Assembly (NCBI GenBank): GCA_038501785.1
Contig: JBAMJR010000031.1
Span: forward strand, 13,864,001 to 13,928,000
Origin: Myoxocephalus aenaeus
Lineage: Eukaryota; Chordata; Actinopteri; Perciformes; Cottidae
Direction of reading: 5' to 3'
DNA: 64,000 nucleotides
The position numbers and the translations under genes are program-made. Below, one piece after another: positions 1 through 10,992 of the stretch (position 1 is the stretch's first letter; every line of letters starts with the position of its first letter). The notes below the pieces were generated by a model. It was given only the letters and a program-made list of their open reading frames with translations. It did not search any database and had not been told where the DNA came from.

Positions 1-254
1 TGCTGCTGACTCGTCTGCACTCTCCGCTGTAGCTCCTCGCATGCCCTTTTCCTGCTGTCCCCCGCTGGATATTTCGATGCAAATGAAGCATGGTGCGTAT
101 CGAAGTGCCGCTTTATATTTGACCGTTTCATCGATGCAATTTTATCATTGCATATTAGACATACCGCAGATCCTGCTCTGTCCACAAATGCAAATTCCTC
201 TGTCCACGCAGCCTGGAATGCGCGGTAATCATCGTCTTTTTTTCTTTTCGCCAT
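1..254 (-). CDS. hAT transposase N-terminal exon with BED-like zinc finger (partial)
   Basis: Reading the minus strand from an ATG at 254-252 gives 84 open codons up to the window edge. The start is Lys-rich (MAKRKKDDD), followed by an aromatic-rich stretch with the words AFQAAWTEEF and FAFVD. Next come a CLIC pair (C-x2-C) about 35 residues in and an IKRHFDTHH histidine cluster about 20 residues later, the spacing of a BED or TTF-type DNA-binding finger. This layout is typical of hAT transposases of the SCAND3/ZBED5/GTF2IRD2-like group. The finger would bind the element's ends, and the catalytic RNase H-like domain would lie outside the window. No frame break is visible in these 84 codons. 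It is part of the surrounding hAT element and not a host gene unless domesticated. Confidence 0.75.
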   Translation of the reverse strand, partial: MAKRKKDDDYRAFQAAWTEEFAFVDRAGSAVCLICNDKIASMKRSNIKRHFDTHHASFASKYPAGDSRKRACEELQRRVQTSQQ

Positions 255-569
255 CTTTTCCGTTACAAGGGTTGAAGCGGATAAACTAGTTGGCTATCTG
301 ATCAAATTGATTTCTTCACCTTTAAAATGACCCGGACATGCTCGCGAGCCATTGGTTCCCTACCCGACCCACGGGTGACCCGTGACCCGTGAAATTTATC
401 TTCAAAACTAATTTCTGTTTACTTTAAAATGACACAGTATTATTAAGAACTATCACAAGTATTTTAAAATCAGTTCCAAACTGATTTTCAACTCAAAATT
501 GTCTGGGAGCCATATGCCGTCACCGGAAGAGCCATATATGGCTCGCGAGCCATAGGTTCCCGACCGCTG
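1..569 (-). mobile_element. hAT DNA transposon, 5' part (truncated by window edge)
   Basis: Read on the minus strand, the element starts at 569 with a hAT-like terminus (CAGCGGTCGGGAACC followed by TATGGCTCGCGAGCC), has an AT-rich leader and then enters a transposase reading frame at 254 that runs off the window at base 1. The putative right-hand 8-bp target duplication would be 570-577; its partner lies outside the window. The terminus word occurs again in the same orientation near 339-372, so a second hAT end or a terminal duplication sits inside the leader. The CAG-start terminus and BED-type exon support hAT; the subfamily is from memory. Confidence 0.75.
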
Positions 570-689
570 ATCTAAAGCTTAACTCACTTTTATTCTTAGG
601 GCAATTTGTGTGTGTAATGTCATCCCATTTCTTATTGTTTGTTGTTGGTTTTGTTGATTCATATGCTTTGAATTGCTTTATTTATTACT

Positions 690-795
690 ACGTTTCTTGG
701 TGCCCATGATTGTTTATGTATTTTACTCGGCTGTGTTGTAAATGAGGTCTCCTAAATGTAGTTTTGAGTTCAAATAAATGGTTGAATGAATGATT
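690..795 (+). repeat. possible LINE 3' tail
   Basis: An AT-rich stretch ends in AAATAAATGG followed by short degenerate TGAATGAT repeats, the usual look of a 3'-terminal non-LTR retrotransposon fragment. No coding remnant is attached, so the family is not assigned. Confidence 0.3.
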
Positions 796-1929
796 GAATT
801 TCATGAACCTAAATCTCTGCTGTTTGTGAAACGGTGACTCATCTTAAGCCTTTGGGCCTTGAATAGTTATTTGAATCCAACTTTCTGAGAAGTTTAGAAA
901 GGGAAGTCTCTTCGAGGGAACAGATATCAACTCATACACATCTGGAACGTGATAAAAGTCCTCGACCAGACATTGCTGTAAGTGGTTCTGCGGACTCCAG
1001 AGGCTGCTAATGCAAATGGACGCCAGCTGTAATAAGACAATAAGAAAGAGGAGGATAAAATAAAGGTGGAACAAGACAAGACATGTTGAATGCAGAAAGC
1101 AAAGACGCCTAAACCTTAAAATTGAAGGTCAGCATATCAGATCACGTCGTATGAAACGGGCGAGAACAGCTGTATGGCCTCACCTGGATTCACACAGTGC
1201 CACATATCAGCTGTTTGTTGCGGTAATAAACAATATGATGTGAAAAGGTGAAGGGTGTAAACAGGCATGTTTCAAAATATTAAATAATTGTTTTGGTTTA
1301 ATATTTAATATGGGTGCTAATATGGGTTTGGGATCACTTCTATTTCCCTCAACGGCTGTTAGCAAACAGTGTTTACCTGAGGAGGAAACAGAGGGTGGGC
1401 AACGCTATGACAACAAAAGCTCATATTACAACACACACAGAAGGAGAGCAACTTCGTTCTCTGCTGAAGTATAGACATCAATCCACTATATCTTGACATT
1501 GCAAATAGTTGTTTTCTGCTTTATTAATGTCAAATTGAGCCTTTAAAAAAAGAAATGTCTTTACTTTAATTGGTACAACAGAAGGCAGGATTTAGTCCGT
1601 AAAGTGTCCACCTGAAGCTTCATTACTTGAGCTGGGGTCTGAAAGGACCATTGATTTGCCCATGCAGCAGGCTGACACTGACCTGAAGCCTCTGATCACT
1701 GACGGGGATCAGCAGGGCTCATCATTAATCCAGAGGCAGACTGCTGGCACTGCACTGCACTTCTTTCCTCCCGATCTCCTGAACCCAACAGATGAAGAAG
1801 GATGTGGTCCTCCGCGGACGACGCAGTTGCACACAAGCACTTTAGTTTATTTCGAGCCCGTCTCATATAGACCCTTTTTTACAGCTGACGTCATCAAAGG
1901 TATGCGTGCACATCTCTGCAACTGAAGTT
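796..1929. other. unassigned intergenic sequence
   Basis: No gene, exon or recognisable transposon was seen. The short open frames here (for example 1656-1925) have no recognisable domain and no coding bias that can be judged by eye. Confidence 0.5.
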
Positions 1930-2150
1930 GCCCCAGCTATCCTAGCAACATCGGCGGTGTGTATGGCTGCAAACCAGTTGACGTGTTGATTATCACCGCT
2001 GGTCAAAAGACTTCCGTACAATCAGACTTATGTTTGCAACCAGAGGAGTCGCCCCCTGCTGGCCAGTAGAGAGAATGCACATTTAAGACCCTTCTGCGTT
2101 GGTTTTCACTCTTCAGAACCGGAGGTTGCCAATTGGTTGTTTTCAAAAGG
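1930..2150 (+). repeat. dispersed teleost repeat fragment
   Basis: Contains the phrase GTTTGCAACCAGAGGAGTCG followed by CCCCCTGCTGGCC and a downstream AACCGGAGGTTGCC, which I recall as part of a very common teleost dispersed repeat of unsettled class. A fragment of the same family lies in the opposite orientation at 39200-39420. Boundaries are approximate. Confidence 0.45.
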
Positions 2151-3096
2151 TTTACATCATGAGTAGGTAGATGTGCACGTGGCTGTGAGGACAGACAAGG
2201 TAAAGAAGGAGGAATGCTTTAAGAGACAGACTGTTGCACTATTTGTTTCTTGGTATTGTTGGCAATAAGAAAAATATATAATTCTGCAAGCCTTTTCTGT
2301 TCTGGGATTCAGGTGACAGATATTTTGCAGTGCAAGTCTGACAACGGCATTATTATGGTAATTTAGTTTCTTCCACTCACTGTTCATGCTGATTATTTGT
2401 GTGGAAAAAAATTATTTTACAGAACGGAAATGTGAACAAACCGGAGAGCCGAATTTGTAAATCCAAACTCTGCAGGTGGCTCAACAAATGGCTCAATCAG
2501 ACACGCGGGCCTCCGTTCCCAAATCAGAGTGCCGAGTGGCTTCAAACCGCTAAGAGAACCTCTGAGAGAAGCTTTCACCTGGCAGGGATTAAATAGCTGC
2601 TGGCTTTAGAGAGACCTAAAAGTGTCCTCTGATGAAGTCTTAAAACCGACATTGTGAAGCCACCGAGCGTACATCCTGTTACAGCTGCTGACCGCTCTGG
2701 TTTTGATTGAAGTTTTGAGCTCCCGAACAGGTGAGATTCCGACGGGATAGCGCTCAATTTTCTCTCTCGCTGTCTGTCTTTTCTTCACTAAATTAGGAAA
2801 CGGCATCCATGCACAGGCATATGCACAGTTTCCTTTGCCTTCAGGGGAAAAGACATCCATCTCAAGTTTGTGATTGCCATTTTGAAGTTCTCCCCACAAC
2901 CGCGCTGCAAACTTAGCATCCTGTGATAAAATAAATTAAACTGAAGAAGTATCAGTTGCCTGTGAATTGATTTGTTTTCTCATTGCAACATTAAAAGGAA
3001 GTCTTTTTGTTTTGTTGCTGCTGTTTGTGAATTGAAGAGGCTTTTATTATCATTGCCTCAAATGCATGATCAAAAAGCAGAGGGCCTCAACAACAA
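2151..3096. other. unassigned intergenic sequence
   Basis: No recognisable gene or repeat. Open frames on both strands at 2399-2899 overlap each other and show no known domain, so they are treated as chance. Confidence 0.5.
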
Positions 3097-3458
3097 TTAA
3101 CCCTTCGTCCACGGAGCCCGCGGTTTCGCGTGGTGACACTTGAAACTTTTCTCTAAGTTTCTAAAATATTCACAGCACCCCGATAATACATCGCAAAAAT
3201 ATAATTTTACGTCTGGCGGAAAGAGACGGCTTCCTGCTTCCGGGTGCCTGCATAATTTTAACATCATCAGGCAAGCGAAAGGGCAGCAGTGTGTCATCTG
3301 ACGCTGGAAAAAAAAAAAAAAAAAATCCTTCTCTGTGATTAGTTGAGTCATATGTCCGTCGCCATTTCGTGAACTAAACAACCAATGTACACTCAGGAAA
3401 ATCTCAAAAGGACAACCCACTTGTACAGCATGTACACACGCTACATTTTACAATCAAC

Positions 3459-4293
3459 ATGACGACAAAGAGATTCAACACGCAGGAAGCAAAACGCATG
3501 ATTCTGGAGAGCAGCGAGGAGGAGGACGACGCGTCGTCGTCAGAGCTCGAAGGCTTCAGTTCTTCTGAGGAAGATGGGTAAGTGTAGTTACTAAACTTTG
3601 TTACGTGTCTGTAAGGCTGCATGGTGCAAACTAGTAATGTGTACAAACTAGTAATGTGTACAAACTAGTAATGTGTACAAACTAGTAATGTGTACAAACT
3701 AGTAATGTGTACACTGTGCACGAGAGCACGAGAGCCAGCCACGCGGTGCACACTGCTGTTCACGTTACTACGTCATGATCTAAGTAATGTTTATACACAG
3801 TCTGCTTTGTACAATACTCTGCTTCACGTTACTACCACTAATATTTATACAACCAATGCGGAGCACTATGCTAAAATTACTACCACAGTCATGATCTGAA
3901 TAATATTTGCACATCCAATGTGGAGCATTCTGCTCAATCGTTACGTCATCTTTCTTTCAACTGACTAGTATTGATTTATTTTACAGAGAGGAGCACCATC
4001 CGCCCCGACCAGCCTGGCCAGCAAAGAGGCAGCGTGTTGGACGGCAACTACCACGACCAGCAAAGAGGCAGCGCGTTGACCGACGACTAAAGACACCATC
4101 TCCAGCAAACAGGGCGCGTGCTGCCCGGCGACTGCTTTCACCTCAGGCCAGATCAAGAAAGACAGCAGCACGTGCACCACCTGCACCTACGCTGTCCTGG
4201 AGGACGGATGAAGACCCGGACACTGCTCCCCCGTCATCAAGTTCCAGCCCGGACACCTGGTCCACATGTCAGTGCCACAGCAACACCCATTGA
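3459..4293 (+). pseudogene. piggyBac transposase N-terminal exons (copy A), truncated
   Basis: Exon 1 (3459-3577, 39 codons plus two bases) starts MTTKRF and is acidic and Ser-rich (SSEEEDD, SSSEEDG), as in PGBD4-like transposase N termini. It ends at a GGGTAAGT donor. The intron (3578-3986) closes with TTTTACAG, and exon 2 continues in phase with two PAKRQRV repeats and an Arg-rich tail before a TGA at 4291-4293, giving a 141-residue product. The word TPIELFKLFF, resembling the start of the piggyBac catalytic region, is present near 4288-4317 but in another frame, so a frameshift precedes it. Just after it the catalytic core is missing. The PAKRQRV repeats could act as nuclear localisation signals; transposition activity is impossible without the core. 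Confidence 0.75.
3631..3714 (+). repeat. 17-bp intronic tandem repeat, 5 copies
   Basis: The unit containing CTAGTAATGTGTACAAA is repeated five times in the copy A intron, against two times in copy B (56127-56158). The array is the largest length difference between the two copies. Confidence 0.9.
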
Positions 4294-4320
4294 ACTCTTC
4301 AAACTGTTCTTCCAACTAAG

Positions 4321-4464
4321 TCCACGGTGGGTCGCAGGGTTTGCGAGCTTTGCAGCATGAAGAAAGTGAGCAAAGACACGGCGTGGAAGTGCGAGGCGTG
4401 TAACGTTCCCCTCTGCCTGCAGCTGAACAGAAACTGTTTCCATGACTGGTATGCCATGGCATGA
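4321..4464 (+). pseudogene. piggyBac transposase C-terminal zinc ribbon (copy A)
   Basis: Forty-seven codons ending at TGA 4462-4464 carry a cysteine-rich tail: CELC, then CEAC, then PLCLQ, NRNC and FHDW. This is the C-terminal cross-brace zinc ribbon of DDE_Tnp_1_7 (piggyBac) proteins, used for binding the element ends. It is fused directly to the truncated N-terminal part; the join lies near 4318-4321. In-frame stops separate the two parts, so no N-C fusion protein is encoded here. Copy B preserves the same residues except one Tyr/His change near the end. Confidence 0.8.
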
Positions 4465-5137
4465 GGATATGCCATTGAAGCATATATACTTGTATATTGT
4501 AAATGGTCTAGTCTTTGTTCTGTTTTATATTTCTGAATATATATTCTGTACATATTTTCTTTTTTTTTTTATAATACATATTTTTATTTAAAAAAAAAAA
4601 AAAATTGTTGTGATGGTCATTTTTCATTTGCACACACTCCCTGAAGCTTTATCTGCACTATGAAGTCATTTCTCAGTCCCATTTTTATCATTTTGGTGAA
4701 AGCTGTGAAAGACCATATTTCTACTCAAAAAACGATAATAAAAACTTTAGTTTTAGACATTTATTTACATGTATCTAACATTTTATTCATATATTTCACT
4801 GCTTTTGTGAACCTAAAACCTTTGGTAAACCAATTGCCATCACCTAAACAGAGTCACCACCTGAGTAAAGTTAGGTTTTTTCAAGCGATATGAAGAATTT
4901 CCAAAAATCGAGATTTCATTTTTCAGCTTTAGTGTCATATTATAAAGTTTTTTTCTTTACACTTTTGCCTTACGACAATGGTGCCTCATTATATAGATAG
5001 CTGAGATTGTTCTGCAATTTATGATGTAAAACATGGGTATATATCTTATATGCAAGTGCCTTAAAAGGTGAATCTAAGAAAATTATGTCAAATCGAGAAA
5101 ATCGACTGAAAATGACCTCCAGTGTGCAGTGAGTTAA

Positions 5138-6556
5138 GAGACAGCGCCGTATGAAGACAGGGTTGGGGAAATACACTCAGTGATGACAAAAAGAAAGTGA
5201 AGACAAGTGACTGTCAACTCCAGTTGAATAACAGCAAAGAAGTGAGTTGTTTCCTCAACACTTTGGATAGACTCTCACTTTCCCTGCAATTAAATCTATT
5301 TCCAGTCTGCGTTCTTCACTTATATATGGCTTGTTGGCACTCTTTTTTTATTTTTAATTAATGAACACTTTGTGTATATTTAGTTTAAATGTGCCAAAAT
5401 CACCTTTGATTGAAGAGAGGTGTTATACTTCATGCTGCGTGGACCAGTGTTAAAACATTAAAACATGTGAAACAGATGAAGATGTAAAAGATTAACATCT
5501 CTGTTGTTTTCTCGATTTCTCTCATCAGCCCATAAGCCATTTTCCAACATCGCTGTTTCATGCCTTTTAAAAAAAATAATAACACAGACAAACTATTTAG
5601 AAAACAAGCAAAGCGGGGAAAGTTTGCAGCATTTGGTCTACTAACAGCTTTTTGACTGTTTTGTTCAATTATATTTTTCAAATTTCTCAGAATCTGAATA
5701 ATAAAATCAAATACATTTTGTCTATTTAGAATATATGACTGGAATTAAATTAGTGGCAAAGGACATGTAGCTGCTAAGTGTGAGCAAGTGATGAAATATT
5801 GTAAGCTGAATTTAAGTTTCCACAAATTCTGTTACATAGAAATCAGCTGAAGAAATCCATCAGAAAACATGTAACGCTGTAATGTTTAAATGTATGGAGG
5901 ATTTTCTCTGCTGCAGCCATCAAGACGCATTTATGGCCGGCCTGTAGTCAGGACCACATGCAATTGTAAAAAAAAGAAAGAAAAGTGTACCAGATCACGC
6001 TCTGCATTTCGTGGAGGGGCCACAAAATGCATATTTTACTTTTATGAGTAAAATATAACAAAATGAAGAGTTTCTGAAATGTCAGACATACTTTATCACC
6101 GTGTTCTCGCACATCTCGAAAGATTGCCTCGTGTCACAGGGTTCGGGGAGGCTGGAAGCAGGTAGCAGCAGCAGGCAGGGGGTGTAAATGGAGCTCTAAT
6201 GTGTTAAAGTGAGTGAGTTACTGTGTTCGAGTCAAAACAGGAGCACTTACTTTGTGTGAAAATCTATTGAGGAGGATAAGGAACAGGAGACCTGCGTCCC
6301 CTCTGAAGCGGTGCACTGTTTATTCATTTGGCCTCTTTACTGTGAGGCTCGTGGATCATCTGAGATTGTCTGTGCTGCTGTTGTCAGCAAGTAGTGGCGC
6401 AGGACAGTTGAAGTAAATATTGTATTGGTTTAGTGATGTCGCAGATCGGTCACAATATTTCTCTAAACTTGTTTAATTTTTCTGTTTACTGGGCCGTTTA
6501 TTCCTCCGTGGAATTTTGTTCTTAGAATGTACTTTTGATATGACTTCATTCAGGAA

Positions 6557-6558
<2 letters not shown>
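5138..6558. other. unassigned intergenic sequence
   Basis: AT-rich with no recognisable gene. The frame at 6213-6416 has no known domain. Nothing else is visible. Confidence 0.5.

Positions 6559-6641
<83 letters not shown>
6559..6641. repeat. (AT)n microsatellite
   Basis: About 83 bp of alternating AT with one A interruption near 6602. Confidence 0.98.
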
Positions 6642-6644
<3 letters not shown>

Positions 6645-6760
6645 TGTATATATTATGTTGTTACTTTGTGAAGTGAAAGTGCTGCGGCTGCAATAACAAA
6701 ATGTTCAGTAGTTTATTGGTACATATTCATAAGGACTTTTAGTTTGACCATTGCAAAAAC

Positions 6761-6762
<2 letters not shown>

Positions 6763-6821
<59 letters not shown>
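6763..6821. repeat. (TA)n microsatellite
   Basis: An uninterrupted TA run of about 59 bp. It explains the repetitive YIYIYI open frame at 6751-6978. Confidence 0.98.
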
Positions 6822-6823
<2 letters not shown>

Positions 6824-8165
6824 CAATCAGGAGAGACTTGTTTCAGAGTTTAACAATCATTTATTACAATTTCATATATTTGAATAGTGCAAATGATGCT
6901 GATATCTACGAGAGCAGAATCCCCTCTGGAGTCCAGACACTGGTGGTGGTGAAGAAGGGAGTTGCTGTAACCCGATGATGAATTATGAGTATGACTGAAT
7001 GCTGCAGAGGGGAGAATTTATTTAAAAGTTTGACAACAACGCTGTGATTGGCTTACGGAAACTGCGCCGACTCCGATTGGTTGGTTCATTCAACATACAC
7101 GCCCCCAATCAGCTGATGGAGTAATCACTGTGAGAGACTGAGCTTATGAATGAACTGGAGAATGAGTGTCTTCCTTACTGAACTTACGCTTGAGCTTAAT
7201 ATATAACTTCTCATGACAGCGACCGTGTATCAACTTCAAATGTTAAAGTTTCTCCAATTAAATATTGTTTACTTGTTTCATAAAAAGAAGGAAACAAGCC
7301 ATTAAAAGGACGACGAACTAATTATTTAGATTAATGCACATGTTCTCATTTTAATTAAATAAAATTCTAAATACTTAAAATTATGCTTTGTCATACCTTA
7401 CAGATAATAAGAAAAACATAGAAACACGCACACAATTGATTGTATTCATCTCAAAATGTGCACTTAAAACACACTGAGACCTCTTGAGGTCGTAATCGAA
7501 GGAAAAACGGACTTGGTCACACACAATGCTGCATTATTTAAAGCTGATAAAAGACAACATAATACACACAGAGAATCAATTTAGTGAAGTTCACGGTATT
7601 TGCGATCCATGAAAATAGTTCTAATGAAATAATTTATAAATGCTTTTTATTTATTTAATTAAACATTTATTTCGCTGTCATTGGAAAACCTCAATAACGA
7701 CCAACTCCAAGCATTATACAAAGTAAAAAGAAATAAACTGGAGGGGTAATCTTCCTGCCTTAAGAAGTGTAAACAGGCACAGAACATAAAGCCGGCGGTG
7801 ACAATCCATCTCAGCTCTCGTCCGTTCTATCAAACCGGTATTTGTTATTCAGCACTCATCCTGAAACACTCAGGAGCAACCGATGTGGTTTAATAAAATC
7901 TGTCGCCTGCAAAATTGATCACTGATACCTCCGTCCTTTGCATTGTTTGTCATTAAAGAGTACGGCAGCAGGCCCACTGGTACTTCATATATATCAAACC
8001 GTAGGAATCCAAACATCAACTTCATCTCAAATGAAACTCACGCTGTCCAAAACGTTGTGTTGTTGGTTGCTAAGAAACATTAAAGCTGCCAGAGAAAAGA
8101 CTGCGGGTTCAACCTTCTCTCTCTTACTTTACTGTGATTATATTTTTTAACTGGTCAAGAACAAG
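6822..8165. other. unassigned intergenic sequence
   Basis: Contains a moderately GC-rich stretch (6910-7150) that vaguely recalls dispersed teleost repeats, but I cannot assign it. No gene was seen. Confidence 0.45.
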
Positions 8166-8203
8166 TACACCGCGTTCCACATTATTAGGCAAATTGTATT
8201 TAA

Positions 8204-9795
8204 ACCCTCTGGGGTCTTGCGTATCGCCGGCGTGATATACAGTGTTTAATTTTTGTAAAAAAAAAAAAATCATATCTCCGCGAAAATACGGCACAGAAAA
8301 AAGAATCCGCTACTGTTAGAACCGCCAAACTCTGCAGTTTCCGGCTCTGTGTGCTTCTGTGTGCCTGTAACAGAAGCTGACACTCCTCTAACCGTGATTA
8401 GTCAATTCAGGTGTACGTCAAAAAATGTTGTGACCACCTATGAACACTCAGGAAATCCCTAAGGACCTCCCCACCCAGCTACGCTACAAAGGACCTAGGA
8501 TACAATAACCTACACACCTGAGGTTTATATATATACATGCTGTAGTTTACAGTCAGACATAAGCTAGAGATCATGGAGAGAACACAGTTCATAACAGAGG
8601 AAGACGTTGCAGCAATTTGGTCCAGCAGCGATGAGGACGGAGGAGCGTCGGACAGGCCCTGAAGGCTTCGACTCCTGGAGAGGATTATGCCGAGAGAAGG
8701 GATCCACTGGAGGATGGGTACGTGTATTTACTAACTCAACTTTGTTTTGGCATATTTACGCTAGCACAGTGAGCACATTTAGCTGGTCCCGATCCCTTCG
8801 GTGGTTTCCCCCGGTGCCCGAGTCTGATTCTGAGACGGGGCTGGCTGTTGGGGAGCTAGCAGGGAGCTAGCGCTAGCTCCGCGAGCTAACGGGAGATAGC
8901 TTGCTACAGCGGGGACACCACTGCAGGTAGTATCAGCTTATTACCCGACTGCATCGTCAATATCACTTAGTACCAACTAGTGCTGAACTTCGTTACGTGT
9001 TTGTAAGACGTAACGCTAACTATCGGTATGTGTTTACATTAGCAACGTGCTAATGTTGCTAAAGTGGCCTGGACACAGATATGCACACAGCTCAGCTGCA
9101 CACGTACACCTGTTGAACTGTTCAAACTACTAACTAGTAGTCATTTATTTTACAGAGAGGATGCACCACCACCAGCCCCTCTAGCACAGCTATCCCCACC
9201 AGCCCCGGTCTGTTTTCTATTTCTGAACATGTATATATGTAAATATTTTTTTATTTATGAATAATACATATTTTATTTGAAAACAAAAAATGTTGTGATG
9301 GTCATTTTTCATTTGCTCACACCTCATGAAGCTTTATCTGCAGTATGAAGTCATTTCTCAGTCCCATTTCTATCATTTTGGTGAAAGGTGTGACAGGCCA
9401 CATTTCTGCTCAAAAAACGATAATATTTTTTTTTGTTTCAGACATTTATTTACATGTAACTACCATTTTATTTATATATTTCACTGCTTTTGTGAACCTA
9501 ATACCTTTGGTAAACCAACTTCCAGCACCAAAACGTTTCGTCAACATGAGTATAGGTATGTTTTCACAAGATATATAAAGATTTTTTTTAAATCGAACTT
9601 TAATTTTTCAGCTTCAGATTCATATTATCACTTTACACTTTTGCCTTATGACAATTGTGCCTCATTATATAGATAGCTGAGATTGTTCTGCAATTTTAGA
9701 TGTAACACATGGGTATGTATCTTGTATGCAAGTGCCTTAAAAGGAGCATTTAAGAAATTATGTAAAATCGAGAAAAGGCTTAAGACCCTATAGGG
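8204..9795 (+). mobile_element. piggyBac element copy C (older relative of A and B), nested
   Basis: TTAA sits at both ends (8200-8203 and 9796-9799), with termini starting ACCCTCTGGGGTCTT and ending AAGACCCTATAGGG. An acidic exon-like start (MERTQFITEED, ATG at 8573) stops after 29 codons. A TTTTACAG acceptor before AGAGGATGC (about 9154) matches the acceptor context of copies A and B, and the 3' 500 bp (9285-9790) aligns by eye with 4605-5133. A word encoding TPVELFKLL lies upstream of the acceptor, whereas in A and B the equivalent lies downstream of exon 2, so this copy is rearranged as well as deleted. No catalytic core or zinc ribbon was found. Confidence 0.8.
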
Positions 9796-9978
9796 TTAAG
9801 GGTCATAAACATTAATTTTTTGGTTTTTCAATGAAACTCATGGATGGTATTGTGTCTCATGATTGAAATCATCCAAATAGTAATAATAATAATTAGTTTG
9901 CCAGGTGAGCCCAATCAAAGGAAAACTACTTAAGAAGGATGTTCCACATTATTAAGCAAGCTACATGTTTCAGGCAAA

Positions 9979-10992
9979 ATGGGGAAGGAAAAGGATCTCT
10001 CTGCTGCTGAAAAGCGGCAAATAGTGCAATACCTTGGTCAAGGTATCACAACATTGGATATTTCCAAAAGAATTGCGCGTGATCATCGGACGGTGAAGAA
10101 ATTTGTCACCGATTCACAGCACAAGCGGGTTCGTTCAGACAAAGGCAAAATAAGGAAGATTTCTGCCAAACAAATGCGTAGGGTTAAGAGAGCAGCCACT
10201 AAAATGCCATTGAATAGCAGCAAACAGGTGTTTGAAGCCGCTGGTGCCTCTGGAGTCTCGCGAACTTCAAGATGTAGGATGCTCAAGAGGTTTGCAAGTG
10301 TCCTTAAACCTGTTATTCGGCCACCCCTAAACCAAGCTCACAAGCAATAAAGGTTGCAGTGGGCTCAGGACTACATGAAGACTAACTTTCAAACTGTTTT
10401 GTTTACGGATGAGTGCCGTGGAACCCTCGATGGTCCTGATGGATGGAGTAGTGGATGGTTGGTGAATGGCCACCATGTCCCAACAAGGCTGAGACGTCAA
10501 CAAGGAGGTGGCGGAGTCATGTTTTGGGCCGGAATCATGGGGAGAGAGCTGGTAGGCCCCTTCAGGGTCCCTGACGGTGTGAAAATGACCTCGGCAAAGT
10601 ATGTAGAGTTTCTGACTGACCACTTTCTTCTGTGGTACAAAAAGAAGAACCGTGCCTTCCGTAGCAAAATCATATTCATGCATGACAATGCACCATGTCA
10701 TGCTGCAAAGAATACCTCTGGGGCATTGGCTGCTATGGGCATAAAAGGAGAGAAACTCATGGTGTGGCCCCCATCTTCCCCTGACCTTAACCCTATTGAG
10801 AACCTTTGGAGCATCATCAAGCAAAAGATCTATGTGGGTGGAAGGCAGTTCACATCCAAGCAGGTGCTCTGGGAGGCTATTATGGCATCCTGCAAAGACA
10901 TTAAAGCAGAAACTATCAAAGAACTCACAAGTTCAATGGATGCAAGAATTGTGAAGTTGATATCAAAGAAGGGGTCCTATGTTAACATGTAA
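9979..10992 (+). pseudogene. Tc1-like DD37E transposase with a single in-frame stop
   Basis: One frame runs 337 codons from MGKEKDLS to YVNM, the usual length for a Tc1-like transposase, interrupted only by TAA at 10348-10350 (codon 124). The same frame continues on both sides, so one base change in a Lys codon (AAA to TAA) is the simplest explanation. Residues 1 to about 110 form the paired-like helix-turn-helix DNA-binding region (TTLDISKRI, DHRTVKKFV). The catalytic triad is visible: D144 in LFTDEC, D236 in FMHDNAPCH and E274 in PDLNPIENLW. The Gly-rich QQGGGGVMFW motif is also present. No other damage is obvious, so the loss looks recent. It would cut and paste its own element at TA sites. 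Confidence 0.93.

Larger units (their letters stand above)
3101..5133 (+). mobile_element. piggyBac transposon copy A, core-deleted
   Basis: The element is flanked by TTAA at 3097-3100 and 5134-5137, the signature target site of piggyBac transposases. It begins CCCTTCGTCCACGG and ends CCAGTGTGCAGTGAG, so the termini are imperfect inverted repeats. Inside are an N-terminal exon with a GT-AG intron, an Arg/Pro-rich second exon and a C-terminal zinc ribbon, but the catalytic DDE region is gone. Copy B at 55580-57570 is nearly identical by eye. The 42-bp length difference is accounted for by three indels: three extra 17-bp repeat units and 8 bp more in A, and a 17-bp stretch present only in B. 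Mobilisation must have depended on a full-length relative. Confidence 0.88.

Noticed and set aside
1656..1925. 89-codon plus-strand frame
   Set aside because: No recognisable domain, partly overlaps a dispersed repeat boundary, and has no exon-like splice sites that stand out.
3965..4186. 73-codon minus-strand frame conserved in both piggyBac copies (also 56402-56623)
   Set aside because: It is the antisense of exon 2; its conservation follows from the near identity of the two copies.
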